Positions 1 to 4,891 of a DNA stretch of 5,546 nt are shown here, piece after piece. The stretch's first letter is position 1, and the number at the start of each line of letters is the position of its first letter. Source of the DNA: Hyphomicrobiales bacterium (GTDB taxonomy: Bacteria; Pseudomonadota; Alphaproteobacteria; Rhizobiales; Aestuariivirgaceae); NCBI GenBank assembly GCA_025362535.1, contig JANYGE010000186.1:1-5546 (forward strand), given 5' to 3'. The translations under genes were made by a program, and so were the position numbers. Below the pieces are notes generated by a model that saw nothing but the letters and a program-made list of their open reading frames with translations, did not search any database and was not told the origin of the DNA.

Positions 1-244
1 TTGTAATTTTTGCAAGAGTGCAGCGACTTTTTTGGTACGCCCGGCATCATCAGTTACTCTACGAATCGACCTCACTGCCGACAATCTTGGAACAAAATTG
101 TCTTTTGCAGATGGAGTCGGCTGGCGTTGCAGACGAAACTCCAAACCGATTATCGTTATTTAAAAATTCGTGGCTATGCAGCAAATTCGAAGGTCGTGAT
201 ACTTAAAAAATATTTCGGTTACAGTTCACTTATCTCCCTACACT
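1..244. other. AT-rich left edge, no confident gene; ambiguous open frames on both strands
   Basis: No recognisable gene lies here. Two overlapping frames run off the left edge and each could be the end of a real gene. On the + strand the frame starting at base 2 is open to a TAA at 161-163 and reads like a C-terminus (…VRPASSVTLRIDLTADNLG…). On the - strand a frame is open from a TTG at 144 down to base 1 and reads like an amphipathic N-terminal part (…RRVTDDAGRTKKVAALLQKL). They are antisense to each other, so at most one is real. Neither shows a recognised domain, and the - strand frame has no visible ribosome binding site. A further + frame starting at GTG 18 and ending at 206 has unprotein-like composition and looks like a shadow. 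Bases 164-244 hold nothing I can name. Confidence 0.3.
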
Positions 245-330
245 CCGTCACCACGGCGAAGGCCGTGGTTGGGCTTTTGTGATAATGGCGATGTAAGAAA
301 GCCCGGTTTCGGCCTTCGCCGGAATGACGG
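245..330. repeat. REPIN-like inverted pair of palindromic repeats
   Basis: Two 30-base arms, 245-274 and 301-330, lie in opposite orientation around a 26-base spacer. The outer ends CCGTCA and TGACGG are inverted copies, as are the inner ends GGGC (271-274) and GCCC (301-304). By eye about 22 of 30 positions match between the left arm and the reverse complement of the right arm. Each arm is itself a hairpin: CCACGGC-GAAG-GCCGTGG at 251-268 (7 perfect pairs) and TTTCGGC-CTTC-GCCGGAA at 307-324 (one G·T pair). This is the architecture of REP/REPIN elements, which are non-autonomous and copied by an enzyme supplied in trans. The left hairpin is followed by TTGGGCTTTT, so it might also act as a weak rho-independent terminator for rightward transcription. 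Confidence 0.8.
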
Positions 331-422
331 GGTGTGAGGGCGGAGATGACTAACTAGGGCCTTCGCCGGAATGACGGAGTGTGGGGGTGGAAATGGCTGA
401 ATAGGGCCTTCGCCGGAATGAC
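311..422 (+). repeat. 47-bp direct tandem repeat built on the palindromic core (two full units plus a partial third)
   Basis: Units begin at 311, 358 and 405, exactly 47 bases apart, each with GGCCTTCGCCGGAATGAC. Units 1 and 2 match at about 40 of 47 positions, with most differences being transitions. Unit 3 keeps the first 18 bases and then diverges. In units 2 and 3 the left arm of the palindrome is replaced by the unit's own tail (…AG), leaving only a 3-bp GGC/GCC stem. The array therefore seems to have grown by duplicating the right half of the first copy together with its flank, not by repeated insertion of whole palindromes. There are no unique spacers, so it is not a CRISPR array. Confidence 0.85.
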
Positions 423-433
423 AGTGCTATATT

Positions 434-445
434 GGAATGACGGAG
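434..445 (+). repeat. Terminal fragment of the palindromic repeat, donating a ribosome binding site
   Basis: GGAATGACGGAG at 434-445 matches the right end of the repeat units at 311 and 358 (GGAATGACGG followed by GG or AG). It sits 12 bases after unit 3 and reaches to within 7 bases of the GIY-YIG start codon. Confidence 0.7.
442..445 (+). promoter_or_regulatory. Repeat-derived Shine-Dalgarno of the GIY-YIG gene
   Basis: GGAG lies 7 bases before the ATG at 453, an ideal spacing, and is the end of the repeat fragment GACGGAG. It decides the start codon in favour of 453 over the in-frame ATG at 492, which would remove the first strand of the GIY-YIG fold. Confidence 0.65.
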
Positions 446-452
446 AGTTGGG

Positions 453-806
453 ATGTTTGAACGCATCGAAAAGCAGCCAGCGGCTTATATTATGGCCAAG
501 TTGCATCGCGGCACCATGTATGTGGGTGTGACCAGCAATCTGTGGCAGCGGATTTGGGACCACAAGAACAAACGCTATGAAGGCTTCACGGCGGATCGCG
601 AATTAGACAGGCTGGTTTGGTATGCGCATTTTCATTCAATGGAAGAGGCCATTACGCGTGAAAAATTGTTGAAGCGCTGGCATCGGGCTTGGAAATTTCG
701 TATTATCGAAGCGATGAATCCCGAATGGCGCGACTTGCACGACGAGATTGATCCAATTGCAACTTTGGTTGAAGATGAAGCCCGGTTCCGGCCTTCGCCG
801 GAATGA
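453..806 (+). CDS. GIY-YIG nuclease superfamily protein (YhbQ/UPF0213-like)
   Basis: The 117-residue product is a stand-alone GIY-YIG domain. The GIY-equivalent strand is A11-Y12-I13-M14 and the YIG-equivalent is M22-Y23-V24-G25-V26. They are followed by the catalytic arginine in WQRIWDHK (Arg33) and the metal-binding glutamate in TREKLLKRWHRAWK (Glu70). The usual W-x-D-L end of the domain is at 92-95. Length and motif order match small single-domain family members; these are putative DNA endonucleases whose cellular role is mostly unknown. Residues after about 105 look foreign to the family. The last eight codons (…ARFRPSPE) and the TGA are read from a palindromic repeat copy at 780-810, and the ribosome binding site also comes from the repeat. 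I infer a possible functional link between this nuclease and the repeats, as RAYT transposases have with REPs, but the sequence shows only physical association. Confidence 0.9.
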   Translation: MFERIEKQPAAYIMAKLHRGTMYVGVTSNLWQRIWDHKNKRYEGFTADRELDRLVWYAHFHSMEEAITREKLLKRWHRAWKFRIIEAMNPEWRDLHDEIDPIATLVEDEARFRPSPE

Positions 807-810
807 CGGG
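780..810 (+). repeat. Full palindromic repeat copy covering the 3' end and stop codon of the GIY-YIG gene
   Basis: This is the best-preserved copy. It starts with GCCCGG, then a perfect 7-bp stem TTCCGGC-CTTC-GCCGGAA (786-803), then TGACGGG. It has the same orientation as the copies at 301-330, 358, 405 and 434. The TGA inside the repeat (804-806) is the stop codon of the GIY-YIG gene. The hairpin lies 28 bases before the next start codon (832), so it would form in the mRNA between the two genes and could shield the upstream message from 3' decay. Confidence 0.85.
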
Positions 811-831
811 AAAGAATAAGAGGTGTGTTCC

Positions 832-1131
832 ATGATCCGCCATGTTGTTTTGTTGAAGCTTCGGGATACCGCTGATGCGGCTTTTATTTTTGTGGCGCTT
901 AAAAACTTGCAATCGCAAATCTTAGGTATTGTCTCAATTACCACAGGAATAGACCAAAGCCCTGAAGGGTTGCAGCGTGGGTTCACCCACGGCTTCACTG
1001 TTGATTTTGAAAACGCAGCAGCGCGTGATGCTTATTTGCCACATCCGGCTCACCAAAAAGTCGGAGCAATGATTGTTGCGGCCGCAGTGGGTGGCATTGA
1101 CGGGATTGTGGTTCTTGACTGGGAGATGTGA
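832..1131 (+). CDS. Dabb family protein (stress-responsive alpha/beta barrel domain)
   Basis: The 99-residue product spans one complete Dabb domain (PF07876), a dimeric ferredoxin-like fold of about 95-100 residues. Family hallmarks are the N-terminal strand MIRHVVLLKL (His4), the SPEGL turn (43-47), THGFTVDFE (52-60), the signature ARDAYLPHPAHQ (64-75, with His71 and His74), and a final strand ending VVLDWEM. Bacterial members mostly have no known function; relatives in plants and fungi include cyclases and stress proteins, so no reaction is assigned. The ATG at 832 is chosen because AAGAGG (818-823) lies 8 bases upstream and the family normally begins M-I/V-R-H. A GTG at 823 would overlap that site. 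The gene follows the GIY-YIG stop by 25 bases but shares no evident function with it. Confidence 0.9.
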   Translation: MIRHVVLLKLRDTADAAFIFVALKNLQSQILGIVSITTGIDQSPEGLQRGFTHGFTVDFENAAARDAYLPHPAHQKVGAMIVAAAVGGIDGIVVLDWEM

Positions 1132-1194
1132 GTTTAACCATTTGTAATGGACGATGACTTGTTGCAGCTGGTGAAAAAGCGCTAGGCTTTGGCC

Positions 1195-1653
1195 ATGCAA
1201 GATTTTGATATTCTCCTTCGGCTGTTTTTAGCTCTGCTGCTTGGTGGGGCCATTGGGTTTGAGCGGCGCTGGCGTGGCCATGTGGCGGGGCCACATACGG
1301 ATGGCATGGTGGCCTTTGGTGCCGCCCTTTTTGTGATCGCAGGTCTTGAACTGGGTGGTGATGGCGCAGCACGGGTTTTAGCGCAGGTGGCGACGGGGAT
1401 TGGCTTTTTGGCAGGCGGCGTGATTTTACGTGATGGACTGCGCATTCGTGGACTTAACACGGCGGCCACCGTTTGGTGCGTGGCGGCAGTGGGATGCTTG
1501 ATTGGGTTTGGTCGCTTAATGCTGGCTGCTGAAACAACAGTGCTGGTGATTATTGGCAACAGCGTTTTTCATTATATTGAACATCGCATTGAAGCGGTGC
1601 GCAAACTGCCCGAAGACATTGACGACACTGAACCCAAACGCATGAAGGATTGA
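1195..1653 (+). CDS. MgtC/SapB family inner-membrane protein, short form
   Basis: The 152-residue product matches the membrane domain of the MgtC/SapB family (PF02308). Visible hallmarks are LLRLFLALLLGGAIGFERR (7-25, with the conserved Glu23-Arg24 after helix 1), AGPHTDGMVAFGAALF (31-46), AQVATGIGFLAGGVILRDG (63-81) and RGLNTAATVW (85-94). About five hydrophobic segments are seen near 6-22, 36-54, 61-80, 90-106 and 109-125, ending in a charged cytoplasmic-type tail. It lacks the C-terminal ACT-like domain of Salmonella MgtC (about 230 residues), as many SapB-type members do. MgtC itself inhibits the F-type ATP synthase and supports growth in low magnesium, but that role should not be transferred to this short homologue. 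The ATG at 1195 has a weak TAGG (1183-1186) upstream; a TTG at 1189 is possible but adds only two residues. Confidence 0.92.
   Translation: MQDFDILLRLFLALLLGGAIGFERRWRGHVAGPHTDGMVAFGAALFVIAGLELGGDGAARVLAQVATGIGFLAGGVILRDGLRIRGLNTAATVWCVAAVGCLIGFGRLMLAAETTVLVIIGNSVFHYIEHRIEAVRKLPEDIDDTEPKRMKD
1645..1649 (+). promoter_or_regulatory. Shine-Dalgarno of the ParB-like gene, inside the end of the MgtC-like gene
   Basis: AAGGA lies 8 bases before the ATG at 1658 and is made of the last two sense codons of the upstream gene, whose TGA is at 1651-1653. A ribosome finishing the MgtC-like protein ends on top of this site, which suggests translational coupling. Confidence 0.7.
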
Positions 1654-1657
1654 GCCC

Positions 1658-2266
1658 ATGACAGTGCAAAGCATTGCGGTGAAGCTGTTGCGGCCCACGC
1701 AAATTGCAGTGGGCAAGCGCCTCGTTAAAATGAAACGTAAGGGCTTGCGCGAGCGTGAGGGCAAGCCACAGGAATTGGTGGATTTTATTCTGGCCAACCC
1801 TTTACGTGTGGTGCTTGGGCCGAATGACGAAATCCATATTATTGATCATCATCATTTGGGTTGTGCCTTAATGAAGGAAGGTTTTAAAACGGCTCCCGTG
1901 ATAGTTGAGGCTGATCTCTCAAAATTGGCATTGCCAGAATTCTGGACAACCATGCAAGGCAAAGCTTGGGTGCATCCGTTTGATGGTAAAGGCAAGCGTC
2001 GTAAAATTTCTGATATTCCTGATGATCTATTGGATATGGAAGATGATCCTTATCGCAGCTTGGCTGGTGTAGTGCGCCAAGAAGGCGGGTTCAATAAAAC
2101 TCTCACACCCTATATGGAATTTGCTTGGGCGGATTATTTTCGACACCAGATCAAGCTTAAAGCCTTAAATGCGGATTTCACCGGAACTGTGAAAAAAGCA
2201 TTGGCGCTTGCTTCCGCCCCTGAAGCTGCAAAGTTACCTGGTTACAAAGTGGCAGCGACAAGTTGA
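1658..2266 (+). CDS. ParB-like nuclease family protein (ParB-like_2, COG4318 type)
   Basis: The 202-residue product resembles the ParB/sulfiredoxin-fold proteins of the ParB-like_2 family (PF08857), not plasmid or chromosome partition ParB. The N-terminal VKLLRPTQIAVGKRLVKMK (8-26) fits the family pattern LxPTQxAVG. The core has NDEIHIIDHHHLGCALMKEG (56-75), with the DHHH run at 63-66 where ParB-fold proteins carry their phosphate/nucleotide-binding motif. The second half has DPYRSLAGVVRQEGG (130-144) and a MEFAWADYFRHQ segment, both typical of the family. There is no helix-turn-helix DNA-binding region and no ParA neighbour, so a partition role is unlikely. The biochemical activity is uncharacterised as far as I know. 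The gene starts 4 bases after the MgtC-like stop with a good ribosome binding site, so the two are very probably co-expressed. Confidence 0.85.
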   Translation: MTVQSIAVKLLRPTQIAVGKRLVKMKRKGLREREGKPQELVDFILANPLRVVLGPNDEIHIIDHHHLGCALMKEGFKTAPVIVEADLSKLALPEFWTTMQGKAWVHPFDGKGKRRKISDIPDDLLDMEDDPYRSLAGVVRQEGGFNKTLTPYMEFAWADYFRHQIKLKALNADFTGTVKKALALASAPEAAKLPGYKVAATS

Positions 2267-2302
2267 TTGCTTTATCTCGCCTGATGGGGTTAGTTTCTGC
2301 CC

Positions 2303-2497
2303 ATGAACATGGACGTCAACTCTCATCCATTTTACAAACCCCTGTGGCGGCGGGTTGCTATTGTTGCAACCACGGCAATATGGTTCGGGGTTGAGCTGTG
2401 GTCTAATGACGGGATGTGGACTGTGATTGCTGCGGCCTTCTTTGGCTATTCAGTTTGGGCCTTCTTTATTACCTATCCTAAAACACCTGCGGCTTAA
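2303..2497 (+). CDS. Small two-helix membrane protein, DUF3329-like
   Basis: The 64-residue product has two hydrophobic helices, about 18-33 and 38-57, joined by a short polar turn (WSNDG, 33-37). Before helix 1 lies a basic FYKPLWRR motif (10-17), and the C-terminus is short and proline-containing. The FY-x-PLW-x-R start, followed by two tryptophan-rich helices, resembles the small DUF3329 proteins of alphaproteobacteria; this is recognition by eye. The basic residues before helix 1 and the lysine after helix 2 suggest both ends are cytoplasmic. The start is uncertain: ATG 2303 and ATG 2309 are both in frame, and the only purine-rich stretch, GGGG at 2286-2289, is rather far upstream. Role unknown. 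Confidence 0.7.
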   Translation: MNMDVNSHPFYKPLWRRVAIVATTAIWFGVELWSNDGMWTVIAAAFFGYSVWAFFITYPKTPAA

Positions 2498-2566
2498 ATT
2501 GTCGTGTCCTGCCGTTGTGTGTTCAGCTTGGATTTGCTTTACTCCTTATAAATTGGGAGAACGCAT

Positions 2567-3634
2567 ATGCAATATCGTCAACTTGGCAAATCAGGTCTTA
2601 AAGTTTCGCTGCACACATTGGGCACGATGAATTTTTCGGGTGAAGGATTCTTTGGTATGGCGGGGAGTGTTTCGCTCAAAGACTCGCAACGCCTTGTGGA
2701 TATTGCCATTGATGCTGGTGTCAATATGTTTGACACGTCAAATGCTTATACAACGGGCAAATCGGAAGAAGCTTTGGGCGAAGTTCTCAAGGGCAAATCC
2801 GATCAGATGTTGGTGGGCACAAAGGTGCGCTTTGGCATGGGGGCGGGTCCGAATGAACAGGGACTTTCGCGCTTTCATATAATCCATGAAGCAGAAGCCA
2901 GCTTGAAGCGTTTGAAGCGCGATCACATTGATGTTTATTTTCTGCATGAATGGGATGGTATGACGCCTGTTGATGAGACGATGGAGGCGCTCAACACGCT
3001 CGTTAAGCAGGGCAAGGTGCGCTATATTGGCTGTTCGAATTTCTCTGGCTGGCACATTATGAAATGCATGATGGCGGCGGATAAGCACAATTTTGAAAAA
3101 TTTGTGGTGCAGCAAATTCACTACACGATTGAAGCGCGTGAAGCCGAATATGAATTGATGCCGATTGCATTGGATCAAGGTGTGGGCATTCAAGTGTGGA
3201 GCCCGATTGCGGGTGGGCTTTTATCTGGAAAGTTCCGCCGGAATTCTTCGCCCGAAGTGTCGCGCCATTTGGCGGGCTGGAGCGAACCGCCGATCCGCGA
3301 TCAAGAGCGGCTTTATAAAATTATTGATACGCTGGTTGCTGTGGGTGAGGCGCATAGTGTTTCCGCAGCACAAGTGGCTCTGGCTTGGCTTGCAGGCAGG
3401 CCAGGTGTGGCTTCCATTATTGTGGGAGCGCGCAATGAGACGCAGCTTAAAGATAATTTGGCTTCGGCTTCTCTGGTGCTTTCTGCCGATGAACGCAAGA
3501 AGCTGGATGATGTGAGTTTGCTGCCGCTGATCTACCCCTATTGGCATCAATGCAATTCCGCCGCTGAAAGATTAGGCCCGGCTGATCTTTCCTTATATGC
3601 CCCACATCTGGCTTCGCGCGAACCCCCCATGTGA
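2567..3634 (+). CDS. Aldo/keto reductase
   Basis: The 355-residue product is a full-length aldo/keto reductase, a cytoplasmic TIM-barrel enzyme that uses NADPH to reduce carbonyls or the reverse. The N-terminus MQYRQLGKSGLKVS is the usual family opening. The catalytic tetrad is complete: Asp56 and Tyr61 in MFDTSNAYTTGKSEEALG, Lys86 in VGTKVRF, and His127 in DVYFLHEWD. Later landmarks are GKVRYIGCSNFSGW, QIHYTIEAREAEYELMPIA, VWSPIAGGLLSGKF and the cofactor-binding IIVGARNETQLKDNL. It resembles the YajO/general-stress-like branch more than the xylose reductase branch; the substrate is unknown. The start is well supported by GGGAG (2555-2559) 7 bases upstream. The hydrolase gene begins 12 bases after its stop, which suggests one transcript and possibly a shared catabolic route. 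Confidence 0.95.
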   Translation: MQYRQLGKSGLKVSLHTLGTMNFSGEGFFGMAGSVSLKDSQRLVDIAIDAGVNMFDTSNAYTTGKSEEALGEVLKGKSDQMLVGTKVRFGMGAGPNEQGLSRFHIIHEAEASLKRLKRDHIDVYFLHEWDGMTPVDETMEALNTLVKQGKVRYIGCSNFSGWHIMKCMMAADKHNFEKFVVQQIHYTIEAREAEYELMPIALDQGVGIQVWSPIAGGLLSGKFRRNSSPEVSRHLAGWSEPPIRDQERLYKIIDTLVAVGEAHSVSAAQVALAWLAGRPGVASIIVGARNETQLKDNLASASLVLSADERKKLDDVSLLPLIYPYWHQCNSAAERLGPADLSLYAPHLASREPPM

Positions 3635-3646
3635 GACAAGACCCAT

Positions 3647-4891
3647 ATGACCTCGCAAACCAATCTCACCATCAATCCGCAGCGGCTGTGGGATGATCTT
3701 ATGTTTACGGCTCAATTTGGTGGAACGCCAAAGGGTGGCATCAAGCGGCTCACGGTTTCTGATGAAGATAAGCGCGTGCGCGATTGGTTTAAGGCTGAGT
3801 GTGAAAAACTAGGTTGTTCTGTGCAAGTTGACGAAGTGGGCAATATGTTTGCAACGCGGCCTGGTAAACGCCAAGACTTGTTGCCGATTGCCATGGGTTC
3901 ACACTTGGATACGCAGCCCACGGGTGGAAAATTTGATGGTGTGCTCGGTGTGCTGGGCGCTCTGGAAGCGCTGCGCACCATGGTGCAAATGGATTATGAA
4001 ACCAATGCACCCATCATGATTGTGAATTGGACCAATGAGGAAGGCTCGCGTTTTTCTCCTGCGATGTTGTGTTCAGGGGTTTACGCTGGCGTGTTTACGC
4101 CAGAGTTTGCCTATTCGCGTGAAGATCGTGCCGGCCTTAAGCTTGGCGATGAGCTCGTCCGCATTGGCTATAAGGGTGAGCATAAGGCGGGGGCGATTAA
4201 ATTTGGTTCAATGTTTGAACTTCATATTGAGCAAGGGCCAATTTTAGAAGCAGAAGAAAAAATGATTGGCGTGGTGACGGGTGTGCAAGGCATGCGCTGG
4301 TATGAAGTGACGGTGACGGGCCAAGAAAGCCACACGGGGGCCACCCCGATGGGGCTTCGCAAAAATGCTTTACTGGCTTCGGCGCGGATGATTGATGCGA
4401 TTGACCATGTGGGCATAACGCATTTGCCGGGTGTGGCTTCTGTCGGTTTAATTGAGAACAGACCCAACAGCCGCAATGTGGTTCCGGGTGAAGTGTTTTT
4501 CACGGTTGATCTTCGCCATCCTGATGAAAAGATTTTGGACAGAATGGAAGCGGCGATGCGAGAGGCCCTGCCGAAGATTGCGGCAGATACTAAAGTTACG
4601 TTTGAAGAGAAATGTATTTGGAAATCCCCCGCGGTGAAATTTGCATCAGAGTTAATTGAGTGTGTGCGGATGGGCACAAGCCAAGCTGGATATAAATCGC
4701 GCGATATGGCATCGGGTGCGGGGCATGATGCGGCTTATATTGCGCGGGTGGCGCCGACCACGATGATCTTTGTTCCTTGTCTTGGGGGCATTTCACACAA
4801 TGAATCTGAATCAACCACGTTGGAAGAATGTGGGGCAGGTGCGCAGGTGTTGCTCAATGCCGTGCTCGCCCATGATGCGCATTTTGCATGA
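3647..4891 (+). CDS. Zn-dependent M20 hydrolase of the N-carbamoyl-L-amino-acid hydrolase / allantoate amidohydrolase / beta-ureidopropionase family
   Basis: The 414-residue product has the normal length for the hydantoinase/carbamoylase family of M20 metalloenzymes, cytoplasmic dimers that cleave carbamoyl or ureido C-N bonds. Metal and catalytic residues are all visible: His86 in GSHLDTQPTGGKFDG, Asp97 bridging, Glu131/Glu132 in WTNEEGSRF, His193 in ELHIEQGP, and His384 in GGISHNESE. The dimerisation-domain GQESHTGATPM (His229) and the substrate-carboxylate region ENRPNSRNVVPG (Arg276) are present, as is SGAGHDA (His360). Sequence alone does not separate carbamoylase, allantoate amidohydrolase and beta-ureidopropionase. 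No hydantoinase or dihydropyrimidinase gene is in the window to decide it. The start at 3647 has only a weak GAGA upstream, fitting reinitiation after the reductase stop. Confidence 0.93.
   Translation: MTSQTNLTINPQRLWDDLMFTAQFGGTPKGGIKRLTVSDEDKRVRDWFKAECEKLGCSVQVDEVGNMFATRPGKRQDLLPIAMGSHLDTQPTGGKFDGVLGVLGALEALRTMVQMDYETNAPIMIVNWTNEEGSRFSPAMLCSGVYAGVFTPEFAYSREDRAGLKLGDELVRIGYKGEHKAGAIKFGSMFELHIEQGPILEAEEKMIGVVTGVQGMRWYEVTVTGQESHTGATPMGLRKNALLASARMIDAIDHVGITHLPGVASVGLIENRPNSRNVVPGEVFFTVDLRHPDEKILDRMEAAMREALPKIAADTKVTFEEKCIWKSPAVKFASELIECVRMGTSQAGYKSRDMASGAGHDAAYIARVAPTTMIFVPCLGGISHNESESTTLEECGAGAQVLLNAVLAHDAHFA

Noticed and set aside
10..282. 90-codon + strand frame starting with TTG
   Set aside because: No ribosome binding site, no domain, and it runs into the repeat hairpin at 251-268; overlapping frames look more protein-like.
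311..422. Regular direct repeats suggesting a CRISPR array
   Set aside because: Units are contiguous and similar over their whole 47 bases, with no unique spacers; the core is a REP-like palindrome and no cas gene is present.
354..563. 69-codon - strand frame over the repeat array
   Set aside because: Most of it is repeat sequence and the rest is antisense to the start of the GIY-YIG gene.
823..831. GTG at 823 as start of the Dabb gene
   Set aside because: It would overlap the AAGAGG ribosome binding site that is ideally placed for ATG 832, where the family's usual MIRHVV begins.
636..998. 120-codon - strand frame across the GIY-YIG end and the Dabb gene
   Set aside because: Antisense to two well-supported genes; its FRRRPEPG segment is just the palindromic repeat translated on the other strand.
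2547..2552. TATAAA as a -10 promoter box before the aldo/keto reductase
   Set aside because: No good -35 box at 16-18 bases spacing, and the transcript would start inside the ribosome binding site.
2738..3193. 151-codon - strand frame inside the aldo/keto reductase
   Set aside because: Antisense shadow of a gene with a complete catalytic tetrad; no family features of its own.
3230..3246. TTCCGCCGGAATTC resembling the palindromic repeat core
   Set aside because: It lacks the CTTC loop and the TGACGG end and lies in conserved reductase coding sequence; chance similarity.
4222..4677. 151-codon - strand frame inside the M20 hydrolase
   Set aside because: Antisense shadow; the + strand frame carries all metal-binding and substrate residues of the family.
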